A DNA stretch of 60,717 bases from Bacteriovorax sp. (GCA_014378525.1 JACMNL010000046.1:1-60717), one strand, 5' to 3'. Numbered from the stretch's first letter, positions 17,762-27,452 are shown. The notes: generated from the letters alone by a model not told the origin. Numbers and translations: made by a program.

Positions 17762-18190
17762 ATGGTCGATATACATTCAATTTTGGCCGAGCATCGTGGA
17801 AAACCCAAGCATGATGACACTCAGGAAATGGGTGCCAGAAGTCAGGACCACGGGCCTTCAACATCTGAAATACCTGACATATTCTTTGATAAAATCATTG
17901 TCGATTTTAAATTGAGCCGTATTGAAATTCTGGTTCTAATGTATATCTACCGCCGTGTCTGGTGCTTTCCCAACATGCACAGGACTCACGGGATCTCACA
18001 GATGATGTCTCATACAGAGATGGCCAAGAACCTCGGTGTGGCCATAGAAGATGTCTATTCGTCACTAAGAAAGCTGGAAGAATACGATTTCATACGTACT
18101 ATAAGAGCTGGACAATATTTTTCGCGCCGCTTTTTTTCAAAAGAATTAGACGATAGCTTCGAGCAAACATACGACGATTTCGAAATTTAG
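17762..18190 (+). CDS. winged-helix DNA-binding protein
   Basis: 142 residues. An N-terminal polar, probably disordered stretch (1-40) is followed by a winged-helix region: LSRIEILVLMYIYRRVW, then SHTEMAKNLGVAIEDVYSSLRKLEEYDFI, which reads as a helix-turn-helix with recognition helix and wing. Similar small winged-helix proteins occur widely in Bdellovibrio-like genomes, but I cannot name a family. Sits alone with its own 109-nt upstream gap. DNA target unknown. Confidence 0.75.
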   Translation: MVDIHSILAEHRGKPKHDDTQEMGARSQDHGPSTSEIPDIFFDKIIVDFKLSRIEILVLMYIYRRVWCFPNMHRTHGISQMMSHTEMAKNLGVAIEDVYSSLRKLEEYDFIRTIRAGQYFSRRFFSKELDDSFEQTYDDFEI

Positions 18191-18228
18191 TGGTATGACT
18201 TCCTTATAAATCTTTATAGGGAAATGTC

Positions 18229-18987
18229 ATGAATTCCATTATGAATCACGCCGATTTAATCTCACATCACGAGCATTTAAAAAACCATTCTTTATATAAA
18301 AAAATCCAGACTCAATCAGATCTACAAATTTTTATGGAGACCCATGTTTTTGCAGTGTGGGATTTCATGTCACTTTTAAAGCGCCTGCAAAAAGATATTA
18401 CGTGTGTGGAAATTCCGTGGAACCCGAGTTTATATCCAAAAAATGTTGTCCGTTTAATAAATGAGATTGTTCTCGGTGAAGAAAGTGACAAGGATCTTGA
18501 AGGGCGCGCATGTGATCACTTCACACTTTATATTCGTTCGATGGAAGACTTAAAAGCAAACCCGGAAAGACTTTTAAAATTTTCTAAAAATTTAGATTAC
18601 AGTGTTTGTACTCCTGCCGAAAAAAACTTTGTAAAATTTAATCTCGAACTCGGGATGAAAGGAAAAATTCATGAAGTAGCAGCTGCATTTTTCTTCGGTC
18701 GCGAGAAATTAATTCCCGACATGTTTACTTCTATACTGGGGGGCTTTACTCAAAATTTTGACAGTCGTTCAGAAATTAATTTTCCAAATCTTAGATATTA
18801 TCTTCAACGTCACATTGATATCGATGGTGGTGAACATTCTCATCAGGCAGAAGATTGTTTGAAATCTCTCTGCGGAAATGACGAAAAAAAATGGGATGAA
18901 GCACGCATCGCCGGCGTTCAATCACTCAAATTACGAAGCGCACTATGGGATGAAGTTGAAGCTAAGCTTGATCGAACTCAATATTAA
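18229..18987 (+). CDS. DUF3050 family, haem-oxygenase-like fold protein
   Basis: 252 residues. Features fit DUF3050: LIHSHEHL-like opening (HADLISHHEHLKNH), FMETHVFAVWDFMSLLKRLQ, IPWNPSLYP, INEIVLGEESD, and RHIDIDGGEHS with GEHSHQAED near the C-terminus. The conserved Glu and His residues suggest a di-iron or haem-oxygenase-like helical bundle. Some related folds are multinuclear non-haem iron oxidative enzymes; activity here is unknown. It lies 38 nt after the winged-helix gene. Confidence 0.82.
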   Translation: MNSIMNHADLISHHEHLKNHSLYKKIQTQSDLQIFMETHVFAVWDFMSLLKRLQKDITCVEIPWNPSLYPKNVVRLINEIVLGEESDKDLEGRACDHFTLYIRSMEDLKANPERLLKFSKNLDYSVCTPAEKNFVKFNLELGMKGKIHEVAAAFFFGREKLIPDMFTSILGGFTQNFDSRSEINFPNLRYYLQRHIDIDGGEHSHQAEDCLKSLCGNDEKKWDEARIAGVQSLKLRSALWDEVEAKLDRTQY

Positions 18988-18993
18988 CAAAGT

Positions 18994-19016
18994 GAAATGC
19001 TCTACCGGAGCATTTC
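18994..19016. repeat. hairpin AAATGCTC/GAGCATTT, copy 1
   Basis: 9-bp perfect stem GAAATGCTC / GAGCATTTC with loop TACCG right after the DUF3050 gene. A nearly identical hairpin occurs at 33581-33603. It lacks a T-run here, so termination would be weak. Confidence 0.6.
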
Positions 19017-19133
19017 TCGATCAAGTGTCAAAATAATCTCACTTTAAATTATATTTTCTTACATTCGATTCTTTTCTCAAATTCCGATTAACATTGATTT
19101 TAGTTACACGACGTTTTTCAATTTGGAGGAAAA

Positions 19134-20384
19134 ATGAAATCAATCTCACTTACAGTGGGGCTACTGTGTGTGCTTCTTCTTAGCACAACTCAAGCTTTCG
19201 CAAAATCAGCAGACGCATTTAATAAACGTTTTCAAGTTATAAGATCTGAAGATGGAAAACTAATCGGGATAAGAGACAGAACTCTTCCTGTGAAGTTTGA
19301 AGTCGCTCCGTACATTGCAATGGTAAAATCGCAACTTGTACAAGAGCAGTCATTACAGGCAAAAACTCTGGCGAGCGGTGAGTACGAATCGCAAGTTAGA
19401 GCTGTCCTTGATGAAGACCGTGAAATGCTTCTTGCAAATGGATACACGCAAGCTGATTACGATAATTACGTTCAGTCTGTTGTTGATTCATTAAAGCAAC
19501 TTGCTGTTGTTAATGTTGAAGGAGTTTTCACAAACCCTGCATTCAATGAAGTTGTTTCTAAATATGAAGGAAAGTTAACAGACGCAATCCTTATGTTAGA
19601 TCCAACGATACTTGCAAACGTTCAGGACCCGACTTTCTTTTACAAAAGAAACGTAACTTACAAAGCTGTAAGCTGGGCGCTTGATTTCGCAAGAAAGAGA
19701 TTAAGCAATATTCCAATTCTGAACACTGTAAGCTACATCGTGGTACAGGTTGAAAAACTAATTACTGAAAGAAGAAACTTCCACCAGAATATGCTTCTTC
19801 ATTACCTTGAAAACTTCGATGAGAAAGAACTTGGTTTAACTCACGATGAAGTAAATATGGTTTGGTCTTCAATCTATGAATCACGTATTCCTTGGTATGC
19901 ATTCTGGGAATCATCAGCAGCGAAAGGAAACTGGATGAAGTACGGAGTGGATAACTTCTACGGAAACTTCAGAGCAGCTACAACAAGCTTAACAAAAGCA
20001 GGAACACTTTATACAAGTGTTGATGAAAGAATGAACTTCGCTTTCAACAAAGTTACTTTTAACAATGAAAAAGTTGTTGTTAATCTTTTCGATAAAGAGT
20101 CTATGCTTCAAAACCGTCCGGCAGTTGCTTTTAACTACGACCGCCCGACACAAATCGCAAGAAAGCGTGTTATGTTAACACTTGCTCAACTTGGATTAAG
20201 TTTTGTTCCAATGAGCGCATCGATTAAGGATACTGTTGGAAACTTCATCAAGTCTTACTACGCTAATCAAAAAATTACTGAAGGAGCTCTTTATGGGTAC
20301 TTCGAATCAATGGGCGAAGGCGATGGTATGAGACAATTAAAAGTTCAGTACATGAACCCATTCGATGGATTAACGTTACAATAA
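19134..20384 (+). CDS. secreted hypothetical protein (416 aa)
   Basis: 416 residues with a textbook signal peptide (MKSISLTVGLLCVLLLSTTQAFA) and GGAGG before the ATG. The mature part is mostly helical with an aromatic-rich centre (ESRIPWYAFWESSAAKG, around residue 250) and no cysteine after the signal peptide. Not recognised. It has its own terminator and is read like an abundantly expressed gene (regular codon choice, strong ribosome site), which is an impression rather than a computation. Possibly specific to Bacteriovorax-like predators. Confidence 0.85.
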   Translation: MKSISLTVGLLCVLLLSTTQAFAKSADAFNKRFQVIRSEDGKLIGIRDRTLPVKFEVAPYIAMVKSQLVQEQSLQAKTLASGEYESQVRAVLDEDREMLLANGYTQADYDNYVQSVVDSLKQLAVVNVEGVFTNPAFNEVVSKYEGKLTDAILMLDPTILANVQDPTFFYKRNVTYKAVSWALDFARKRLSNIPILNTVSYIVVQVEKLITERRNFHQNMLLHYLENFDEKELGLTHDEVNMVWSSIYESRIPWYAFWESSAAKGNWMKYGVDNFYGNFRAATTSLTKAGTLYTSVDERMNFAFNKVTFNNEKVVVNLFDKESMLQNRPAVAFNYDRPTQIARKRVMLTLAQLGLSFVPMSASIKDTVGNFIKSYYANQKITEGALYGYFESMGEGDGMRQLKVQYMNPFDGLTLQ

Positions 20385-20412
20385 AGAATTCTATACCCTG
20401 GGTTTTTTAGTA

Positions 20413-20438
20413 CGGCATCCTTTATGGGTGCCGTTTTT
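20413..20438 (+). terminator. intrinsic terminator
   Basis: 8-bp stem CGGCATCC / GGGTGCCG (one G-T pair) with loop TTTAT and five T, after the 416-residue secreted protein gene. Confidence 0.85.
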
Positions 20439-20497
20439 ATTTGTCATGTCTGGGTTTTTTTATCATCATAGATTAATGTTCTATGGAGGGACTCTAA

Positions 20498-21364
20498 ATG
20501 AAAATTTTAACAGGCTGTTTGTTACTAGCACTTTCTATTTCTTCTTTTTCATCATTCGCGACAGAAAAAGTCGTTTACGGTGATGATGACAGAAGAGATA
20601 TTTACGATTCACCTAATCCACTTTATAAGGCCCTTGCAGGTTCAACTGCCGCGATGATTTCGAATTCGCAGGTAGAAGCTCAGGCCGACGGCTCTTCAAA
20701 TATTACCGGCGGAACTCTTGCTGATGACGGTGTTTGCTCTGATGCACGTTTTGCAAAACAAATGGTCGCTGCAAACTGTTCAGGATTTTTAGTGGCAGAT
20801 AATCTTCTTGTAACTGCCGGACACTGTATCCAGACAATGAATGACTGTGGGTCATATAAATGGGTTTTTGGTTTCTCGAATGATGCCGGCGAAAAATCTT
20901 CATATAATATTCCAGCAAAAGACATTTATACATGTACAAAAATTATTTCGCGCACACTTGATAGAACAACATTGAATGACTACGCACTTGTGCAACTTGA
21001 TCGTCAGGTTGAAGGACGTCTTCCGTTAAAAGTCAGATCATCTGGAAAAATCAGCGACACTTCAGGAATCGTCGTTATCGGCCATCCGTCAGGACTACCG
21101 ACAAAAATTTCTGATGGTGCCAACGTTCGTGATAACAAAAATAAATACTTTTTTCAGGGGAACCTGGACACTTTTGGCGGTAACTCCGGCTCGGCAGTTT
21201 TTGATACAAAAACAGGCATCGTTGAAGGGATCTTAGTACGCGGAGAAAGAGACTACGAAGGGGACCCGACTCAGAACTGTACTCGTCCTAAAGTGTGTAA
21301 GATGAATGAATGTCGTGGGGAAGACGTAACGAGAATCACGAACATCAAGGAATTGAAGCACTAA
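20498..21364 (+). CDS. secreted trypsin-like serine protease, paralogue 1
   Basis: 288 residues with signal peptide (cleavage near SFA-TEK). The chymotrypsin-fold catalytic triad can be read: His109 in LLVTAGHC, Asp161 in LNDYALVQL, Ser230 in GGNSGSAVF. Cysteines (80, 94, 110, 117, 146 and a C-terminal cluster) suggest disulfides and hence periplasmic or extracellular location. The first 70 residues before the protease core may be a propeptide. GGAGGG precedes the ATG. The next gene is a paralogue with the same layout. Substrate unknown; prey-protein degradation is a plausible guess in a predator. Confidence 0.9.
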   Translation: MKILTGCLLLALSISSFSSFATEKVVYGDDDRRDIYDSPNPLYKALAGSTAAMISNSQVEAQADGSSNITGGTLADDGVCSDARFAKQMVAANCSGFLVADNLLVTAGHCIQTMNDCGSYKWVFGFSNDAGEKSSYNIPAKDIYTCTKIISRTLDRTTLNDYALVQLDRQVEGRLPLKVRSSGKISDTSGIVVIGHPSGLPTKISDGANVRDNKNKYFFQGNLDTFGGNSGSAVFDTKTGIVEGILVRGERDYEGDPTQNCTRPKVCKMNECRGEDVTRITNIKELKH

Positions 21365-21457
21365 CCGGATAAATATTTCATAGAATACTGCTAACATAGC
21401 TTAGAAAATGGCGTTTAATGATAGGATCTGGTCTCGCAAACCCCAAGGGAGTTTTAC

Positions 21458-22339
21458 GTGCGCCAGATCCTTTTTTTATGCCTTTTTAGTTCTACTTTTT
21501 TGACTTCATTTGTTGAAGCAAAACTGCCTGTTCTAAATCCCGGTATAGATGCCATATACGGGGCCGATGACCGCGAACTCATCACATCAGGATCAAATCA
21601 TCAAATAAAAAAACTTGCTGACTCCGTGGCCTTGATTGTTTCAATCGACGTTCTCGACATTGGATTTTTGAGAACTATTATTAAAGCTGCAACTTTGAAA
21701 GAAAATGTGAATATGTGTGTGACTGAAAACTTTGTCACAAGACCTTCAGTCAGCGGTTGTACGGGATTTTTAGTTTCTCCTGATGTCATAGCGACAGCAG
21801 GACACTGTTTCCAGAATGAAGAAGACTGCGCCACTAAAAAAATAATTTTTGATGTGGACTCTCATAACCAGACCAGAAACGGATATGTAGTATTGTCTCA
21901 CAATGTTTACAGCTGCAAAGAAGTACTAAAATCTGAAAGTAATGATGACCATGATTATGCTTTAATCAGAATGGAGCGTGCATCAAAGCGTCTTCCATTA
22001 AAATTAAACAAATCCGGATTGAAGATTTCTGATGATGCCAGCGTGTTTATGATCGGGCATCCATTAGGACTTCCATTAATGCTTTCAAAGTCTGCTCCTG
22101 TTAGTGACAACCGCGGTGTTTCAATTTTTAAGACGGCCCTCGATTCTTTCGAAGGCAATTCAGGTTCTCCGGTCTTCAACGCCAATACATTTGAAGTAGA
22201 AGGAATTCTTGTCAATGGACAGGAAGATTTTGTTCTAGATTCAAATGGAGAGTGTTATCGTAATAAAAGATACGATGATGGAGTTGCCGGCGGAGAAGGT
22301 GTTACCAGAATCAGCGACCCGCTTCCATTCATCAAATAA
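21458..22339 (+). CDS. secreted trypsin-like serine protease, paralogue 2
   Basis: 293 residues from GTG 21458 (AAGGGAG upstream), signal peptide ending near VEA-KLP. Triad: His116 in IATAGHC, Asp166 in DHDYALIRM, Ser235 in EGNSGSPVF. It shares with the preceding gene the YGADDR/YGDDDR segment after the signal peptide, the FLV...AGHC core, MIGHPLGLP/VIGHPSGLP, and the closing GEGVTRI/GEDVTRI motif, so the pair arose by tandem duplication. Divergence elsewhere is high, so the duplication is old. Confidence 0.9.
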   Translation: MRQILFLCLFSSTFLTSFVEAKLPVLNPGIDAIYGADDRELITSGSNHQIKKLADSVALIVSIDVLDIGFLRTIIKAATLKENVNMCVTENFVTRPSVSGCTGFLVSPDVIATAGHCFQNEEDCATKKIIFDVDSHNQTRNGYVVLSHNVYSCKEVLKSESNDDHDYALIRMERASKRLPLKLNKSGLKISDDASVFMIGHPLGLPLMLSKSAPVSDNRGVSIFKTALDSFEGNSGSPVFNANTFEVEGILVNGQEDFVLDSNGECYRNKRYDDGVAGGEGVTRISDPLPFIK

Positions 22340-22357
22340 AACATTCAAAAAGGTATC

Positions 22358-23629
22358 GTGAAAATGGGACAAGTGGGATTTGGATCTTACCGTGTGAGTA
22401 TTAAGTCAGCTGAGCATAAGGCAGCTCTTATTGAGGCGCTTAAAGCAGGTTGTTCGTTAATTGATACATCTTCAAATTATACCAATGGTGATTCAGAAGA
22501 ATTAATCGGTGCAGTGTTAAGCGAGCACCCGGAGTTTAAACCTTTAATCGTCACGAAGGCCGGATATATTCAGGGAAAAAATTTAAAGACACTGGAAGAA
22601 CTGAATGCAGATGGTTTTGCACTCGAAGACCTGGTTGATCTCGGTGATACTTTAAAGCACTCAATTCATCCGGATTTTTTAAAGAGTCAGCTGGATCAAA
22701 GTTTGAAAAGAATGAAGCTTGAATCGGTGGATTATTTTCTTCTCCACAATCCAGAATACTATTTTCAAATTGAAGGTGCTTCAAAAGATGAATATTATGC
22801 GCGATTAAAAAAGGCCTTTATTTACTGTGAAGAAGAAGTAGCTGCCGGCCGCATTAAAGCTTATGGAGTGAGTTCGAATAATTTTGTTTTACCCATTGAT
22901 GACCCGCAGGTGACAGACTTAAATGTGATCATCGGAATTTTAACTGACATCAAAGCTAAAAATTTTAAAATGGTTCAATTCCCGTTTAACCTGATTGAAA
23001 TCGGGGCACTTGAAAAACTCGGTGAGTACGGTGACGAAAGCCTGCTTGAGTTATGCATGAGACATGGATTTATAAGCGTGATCAACAGACCACTGAATGC
23101 TTTCACTCATAATAAACTTGTCCGTTTTGCGACTTATGAAAATGTGTATGCAAATCTGGACGAGAAAAAAGCTGAAGAAAAATATACCGAGTGCATGAAT
23201 ATACTTCGAACTAAGTGGACTGAGTCCAGTGATGAAACAACGACTGCAGATGATTTTGACGACGTAGAGGTCATTTCCCAGTTCAAGACATTGTGGAACT
23301 CACTTCCAACTCCGGACGCTGTAGAGCAGGTTTATTTCAATCATATCTTTCCTTTCGTTGCCCGCATCTGGGGAAAGAGTTTAACCGCCCTCGAGTCAAA
23401 ACCATTTTATGAATTGATGGAGTACTCACAGGTTTATTCCCGAAGAAACTTGTCAACTAAAGCGATTGAATTCAAAAATCAGGCGCTTCAAGTGGGATTA
23501 CTTCCAGAGCAGGAGGATAAACCATTTGCTGTCATGGCCGTTGAAACCTATCTAGATTATGGTTTTGATTACGTTCTCGTGGGAATGAAGAAACCCGAGT
23601 ATGTTGCTCAGATGAAACATCTCTTTTAG
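22358..23629 (+). CDS. aldo/keto reductase family protein
   Basis: 423 residues, longer than the usual ~300. The N-terminal half follows the AKR barrel: FGSYRV, DTSSNYTNGDSEELIG (the Asp and Tyr of the catalytic tetrad), VTKAGY (Lys), then LESVDYFLLHNPEYYF in place of the usual DL(Y/F)xxHxP strand. The C-terminal part contains an acidic insertion and a later barrel-like end (YVLVGMKKPEYV). The start is GTG 22358 or ATG two codons later. It begins 18 nt after the protease gene and may be co-transcribed. Substrate unknown. Confidence 0.82.
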   Translation: MKMGQVGFGSYRVSIKSAEHKAALIEALKAGCSLIDTSSNYTNGDSEELIGAVLSEHPEFKPLIVTKAGYIQGKNLKTLEELNADGFALEDLVDLGDTLKHSIHPDFLKSQLDQSLKRMKLESVDYFLLHNPEYYFQIEGASKDEYYARLKKAFIYCEEEVAAGRIKAYGVSSNNFVLPIDDPQVTDLNVIIGILTDIKAKNFKMVQFPFNLIEIGALEKLGEYGDESLLELCMRHGFISVINRPLNAFTHNKLVRFATYENVYANLDEKKAEEKYTECMNILRTKWTESSDETTTADDFDDVEVISQFKTLWNSLPTPDAVEQVYFNHIFPFVARIWGKSLTALESKPFYELMEYSQVYSRRNLSTKAIEFKNQALQVGLLPEQEDKPFAVMAVETYLDYGFDYVLVGMKKPEYVAQMKHLF

Positions 23630-23682
23630 AAACAGGAATTATTTGCCGATGAAGTCCTCGTACCAAACATACGGGGGACTTC

Positions 23683-24201
23683 ATGCAATTAACAAAAGCG
23701 TTACCGCTCGCTCTATCTATTTTCGCATTTTCAACTTTTATTAATGCTTCTCAAGCGACAGAAAAACTTCTGTGTGTGGTGACGAGCGATCTTGATTCAG
23801 ACACAGCAAAACTTACTTATGAGATGGATGAAGACGGAAGAAAGATTACTCATCTTTGGAGTGAAAAATGGGTCAACAATAAACTCGTTGAACGTGCTGA
23901 AATGAAGATGGATGATTTGCTGGGTGACGGAGTCATTCTGAATAAAAAAGATAAGTACGTGACAGTAAGACTTTATAGTCACAACTTTGATGAAGAGCGC
24001 GGTGGAGTTCTTTACCTTGATACACTTTACAATGCTGTAAACGGAACTAGAAAAGAGTATACGATAGAAGTTTCAAAAAATACTAACAATGAAATTGAAA
24101 TGGCCAATAACAAAGTCACATTTAATAAAATGAAATTCATTGCTAAAAAATCGCCAATTCTTGGGCCAATCGGAATCGAAAAAGTAACTTTCTCTAAATA
24201 A
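23683..24201 (+). CDS. secreted hypothetical protein (172 aa)
   Basis: 172 residues with signal peptide (ending near NASQA-TEK). The mature part is beta-rich with charged turns and a single cysteine just after the N-terminus (KLLCVVTSD). No recognised family; comparable small periplasmic proteins of unknown role are frequent in this lineage. It is the last gene before a bidirectional terminator. Confidence 0.8.
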   Translation: MQLTKALPLALSIFAFSTFINASQATEKLLCVVTSDLDSDTAKLTYEMDEDGRKITHLWSEKWVNNKLVERAEMKMDDLLGDGVILNKKDKYVTVRLYSHNFDEERGGVLYLDTLYNAVNGTRKEYTIEVSKNTNNEIEMANNKVTFNKMKFIAKKSPILGPIGIEKVTFSK

Positions 24202-24212
24202 CTTTATGTAAA

Positions 24213-24247
24213 GAAGCTGGGCCTATGCAGGCTCAGCTTCTTTTTTT
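24213..24247. terminator. bidirectional intrinsic terminator
   Basis: 11-bp stem GAAGCTGGGCC / GGCTCAGCTTC with a 6-nt loop and seven T on the plus side. It overlaps the stop codon of ccsA on the minus strand, where an A-rich flank gives the reciprocal T-run. Confidence 0.88.
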
Positions 24248-25770
24248 GTTTCAATCGAATAATCTTTTGTCGCAATTAAAATAGAGATTTGTACCAGGAA
24301 GAAGCATCCTAAGAATACCGCACCACCTTCACTGAATCCATAAGAGTGAAGTCCTGAAGCTAAAATATAATTAACTCCAAACCACGCCATCATAACACTC
24401 ATAAATGCAGCAGCAGTTACTGTCGAGAAACGTCCTTGCTGGATCCATGAAGTGTATCGGCCGTGAAGAATAGCTGTGTATAAAGTTAATACTATAAGTG
24501 ACCACGTCTCTTTCGGGTCCCATCCCCAGAATCTTCCCCACGAATAATCGGCCCATACACCACCGAGAATAATTCCGGCAGCAAGCATTGTCGTTCCCCA
24601 TTTAAGAGTCGTGTAGATAATCTCTTCGTGTTGAGCGACTTCTTTTCTGTCCATTTTACCAAGCTTGCGTTTGATTAGAACTGTGTTGGCAAGAATCCAG
24701 CTGAGTGCCAAAGCACCATATGAAAGAATGATTGTCGTTACGTGAGTTGATAACCAGAAGTTGTCGCGAAGAACCGGAACAAGAGGAGAGATTGTTGCTG
24801 TCAGCATTCCGTTGGCGAAATTTAACATCATCAGCGTACAAACGTTGTAAGCAAGACCCATGTAGACAAAAAGTTTTTCCTGTTTGAAGTGTCCGAGTAA
24901 TAGTCCAAGCAGTAAAGCCCCGGCACCTGAGAATAAAACCGTTTCGTACATGTTCGTAATAGGAGCGCGTCCTGATACGATAACTCTTAAAGTGATTAAT
25001 GAAATTTGAATCACAATTGAAAGAGTTGCAAAACTTAGAGCGATCTTAAAGTTTTTGAAAAGCACCAGACACATTAAAGCAACGAGAGATACCAGAAGGG
25101 CAATACTCGCGAGACCTGCTTTTGCGTAATAGTATTCAACAATATATTTTGTTCCAAAGGCAGAGTCGTAATCAGCTTTTGATTTTAAAAGAACTGGAAG
25201 GAAGGGGTCCATCGGAGTCAGCGTTTTTTGTGCGACAACTTTTTCTTCAGTTAAGTAAGTTGTAAGCGGAACCCATGTCAGTTCTTTTCCCTGGATATTT
25301 GCAAACAGCCAGTTGTTTCCGGCCTTGATTTCTTTATAAAGAAAGATGTTGTCAAAAAGTTTGCTCATCGCTTTTTTGTACGACTCTGTCCCTTTTGAAC
25401 TTCTGGCTTCATTTCTTACGTCATCTTCTCTTGTCAGAAGTGTTTCGTATGGAATGTTATGCTCATCTTTTGGAAGATTAAAAAATTTCATGGCATCAAC
25501 ATGTTCAATCTTTGCTTCAAGATTTACTGCGCTCGGAAGTCCCATGCCGTTTAATGAGAGTAGACAGAATGCTTCGACAGCTGAAAGATCTCCAACAGAA
25601 GATTTTCCAGTCAATGCTTTGATCGCTTCAGAAGCATGAACGTAAAGAGGTTTTACGCGCCCACCTTGTTGAGTCGGCATTGTTTCCAGGTCTTTTTTAC
25701 AAAAATATGTTTCTGCACCTTGTGCGCTAAAACCAAATGTAACAAGTGCAATGAGAATTAAAGCTTTCAT
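24223..25770 (-). CDS. ccsA: cytochrome c biogenesis protein CcsA/ResC (system II)
   Basis: 515 residues: signal/anchor, a periplasmic region of about 190 residues, then seven or eight membrane helices. The haem-handling WWD-type motif is visible as WGRFWGWDPKETWSLI near residue 420, and conserved His residues occur in THVTTIILSYG and LHSYGF. With ResB it exports haem and ligates it to apocytochrome c. The start codon is separated by one nucleotide from the resB stop, so the two are coupled. The long N-terminal extension is a feature of several deltaproteobacterial and epsilonproteobacterial proteins. Confidence 0.92.
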   Translation of the reverse strand: MKALILIALVTFGFSAQGAETYFCKKDLETMPTQQGGRVKPLYVHASEAIKALTGKSSVGDLSAVEAFCLLSLNGMGLPSAVNLEAKIEHVDAMKFFNLPKDEHNIPYETLLTREDDVRNEARSSKGTESYKKAMSKLFDNIFLYKEIKAGNNWLFANIQGKELTWVPLTTYLTEEKVVAQKTLTPMDPFLPVLLKSKADYDSAFGTKYIVEYYYAKAGLASIALLVSLVALMCLVLFKNFKIALSFATLSIVIQISLITLRVIVSGRAPITNMYETVLFSGAGALLLGLLLGHFKQEKLFVYMGLAYNVCTLMMLNFANGMLTATISPLVPVLRDNFWLSTHVTTIILSYGALALSWILANTVLIKRKLGKMDRKEVAQHEEIIYTTLKWGTTMLAAGIILGGVWADYSWGRFWGWDPKETWSLIVLTLYTAILHGRYTSWIQQGRFSTVTAAAFMSVMMAWFGVNYILASGLHSYGFSEGGAVFLGCFFLVQISILIATKDYSIETKKEAEPA

Positions 25771-25771
25771 G

Positions 25772-27400
25772 TTAGGCCACCGTTTCCTTTTTCTTCTTTT
25801 TCTTATTTAAATTGTAGTGCCAGATTCCGCCGAAAACGAGCATCAAAGAACCTAGATATTTTAATGGTCTTCCCTGATCTACGTTCACCGCTAAAGTTGT
25901 ATTATAATTTCCACCGCTATCCTGTGAGTAGGACGCCTGATAGAATGTGAACCCTGAGTGTTTCATCGGGTTGTTCATATAAACGTGATGGTCAGTCATC
26001 TTTCCATCATCAAATAATTTTACGAAGGATTCATATGAAGCAGGGTTGTTAGTCCCTGGATCTTTATCCATCTTGAAATTAGAAAGTGCGATTTCAAATG
26101 GCAGTGTTAAATTTTCTTTCGTCACTTCGATGATGACTTTTTTTCCGCCGATTAAAAGACTTAATGGAGAGTAGTTGGTTGCCCAGTATTCTTTCCCCAT
26201 GATCTCCAGTCTCAATGCACGGATATCACCTTTAATGATGGCACCATTTTTCTGGATGGGAATCGTTGCGACAGGAAGATGGAATGGAACCATATTTTCC
26301 TGATGCTCTAATAAAGAGATCTCTGCGCCCATCCATGGAAGGGCGACACTTTTACCTTTCAGCTCAATATTCTGAACGATCCATTTTTTATCTTCTTTAG
26401 AGTAGAACGCCAGTTTTTTTCCGAATAAAAATAAATTCGGTTTCTGTTCAAAAATTCTTTTTGAAAAAGTTCTGATGATCGATTTCTGGTCAGTCTGAAA
26501 ACTTGAATCAACCGGGTAGGGAGAAAAGTCCGGGAAAAATGTTAAAAGTTTATCTTTTAAAGGAAAAACCAGGAAACGATTTTTTGCGCTGGTTTCTTTT
26601 ACAGGAAATCCTTTTTCCTCCGGTACAAAACACTCACCGTTGTCAGAGTTCCAGATAATAATTCCTGAAGCAGATGGTTTTTCAAAACAGTCTGAAAGTT
26701 TCTCTGGCATATAATTAAAAGTCAGCGGGCCCATGTTCATCGTCGACTGGAATTCACCGCTTGATTCCGGGTGAAGAGTCAGGAGAATTTCTTCTTCAGC
26801 AAACGGGTTCTTGAAAAAATATTTTGATGAGTGAATCGGGGCTTCCGGCGGATACTTATTGATCGACGGAGTCCACACAAACTTTCCTTCAGCAAACGGA
26901 AGGTATTCCATGACATTGATGCCCTGATATTCATCACCGATCTTTGTTGTGAAAGCAGTATAGGGAAGATCACTTGTAACTTGTTTTCCTTCTTCAGGGT
27001 AAGTGATTTTTAAAACATCCTTATTAAGGATAACCTGACGGCTAGGTTCATTCGGAGCAAGTGTTATGCTTCCATCAACTCCTGCAATGTAAGTGATCAT
27101 CGATCCCACACCGACAATAATAAGTCCTGCGTGAATCGTATAAAATCCGTAAAGTCTTTTTTTCGGAGGCAGTCTTAAAAACGCAGCGAAGATAATCGAC
27201 ATCAGCATCCCAAACTGGATCAGCATGAAGGCCGTGGTTTTATAAACCGTGCGGTTGGCGAAATCAGTTCCGTAGTATGATTCTAAAAAAGTTCCGATGA
27301 TCATGGCCGTGGCAAAACAAAGAATGATGACGACAGCAAATTTTAAACTGCCAAGAAAGCGCTCGACTTTATTCCAGTCGATATTAGATAGTTTTTTCAC
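25772..27400 (-). CDS. resB: cytochrome c biogenesis protein ResB/Ccs1 (system II)
   Basis: 542 residues. Three N-terminal membrane helices (SLKFAVVIILCFATAMIIGT, a second near residue 55 and a third ending at GSMITYIAGVDG), a large periplasmic domain, and a last helix at about 518-532. It ends in a Lys-rich cytoplasmic tail. The pattern matches the ResB half of the haem export and ligation complex. It is the first gene of the resB-ccsA pair. The cytochrome c gene at 31934 is a likely client in this window. Confidence 0.9.
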   Translation of the reverse strand: MKKLSNIDWNKVERFLGSLKFAVVIILCFATAMIIGTFLESYYGTDFANRTVYKTTAFMLIQFGMLMSIIFAAFLRLPPKKRLYGFYTIHAGLIIVGVGSMITYIAGVDGSITLAPNEPSRQVILNKDVLKITYPEEGKQVTSDLPYTAFTTKIGDEYQGINVMEYLPFAEGKFVWTPSINKYPPEAPIHSSKYFFKNPFAEEEILLTLHPESSGEFQSTMNMGPLTFNYMPEKLSDCFEKPSASGIIIWNSDNGECFVPEEKGFPVKETSAKNRFLVFPLKDKLLTFFPDFSPYPVDSSFQTDQKSIIRTFSKRIFEQKPNLFLFGKKLAFYSKEDKKWIVQNIELKGKSVALPWMGAEISLLEHQENMVPFHLPVATIPIQKNGAIIKGDIRALRLEIMGKEYWATNYSPLSLLIGGKKVIIEVTKENLTLPFEIALSNFKMDKDPGTNNPASYESFVKLFDDGKMTDHHVYMNNPMKHSGFTFYQASYSQDSGGNYNTTLAVNVDQGRPLKYLGSLMLVFGGIWHYNLNKKKKKKETVA

Positions 27401-27452
27401 TCGAAAAATTCCTGCTTAAGTAGAAGCTCATTTATATCACAAGGCCCATGAG

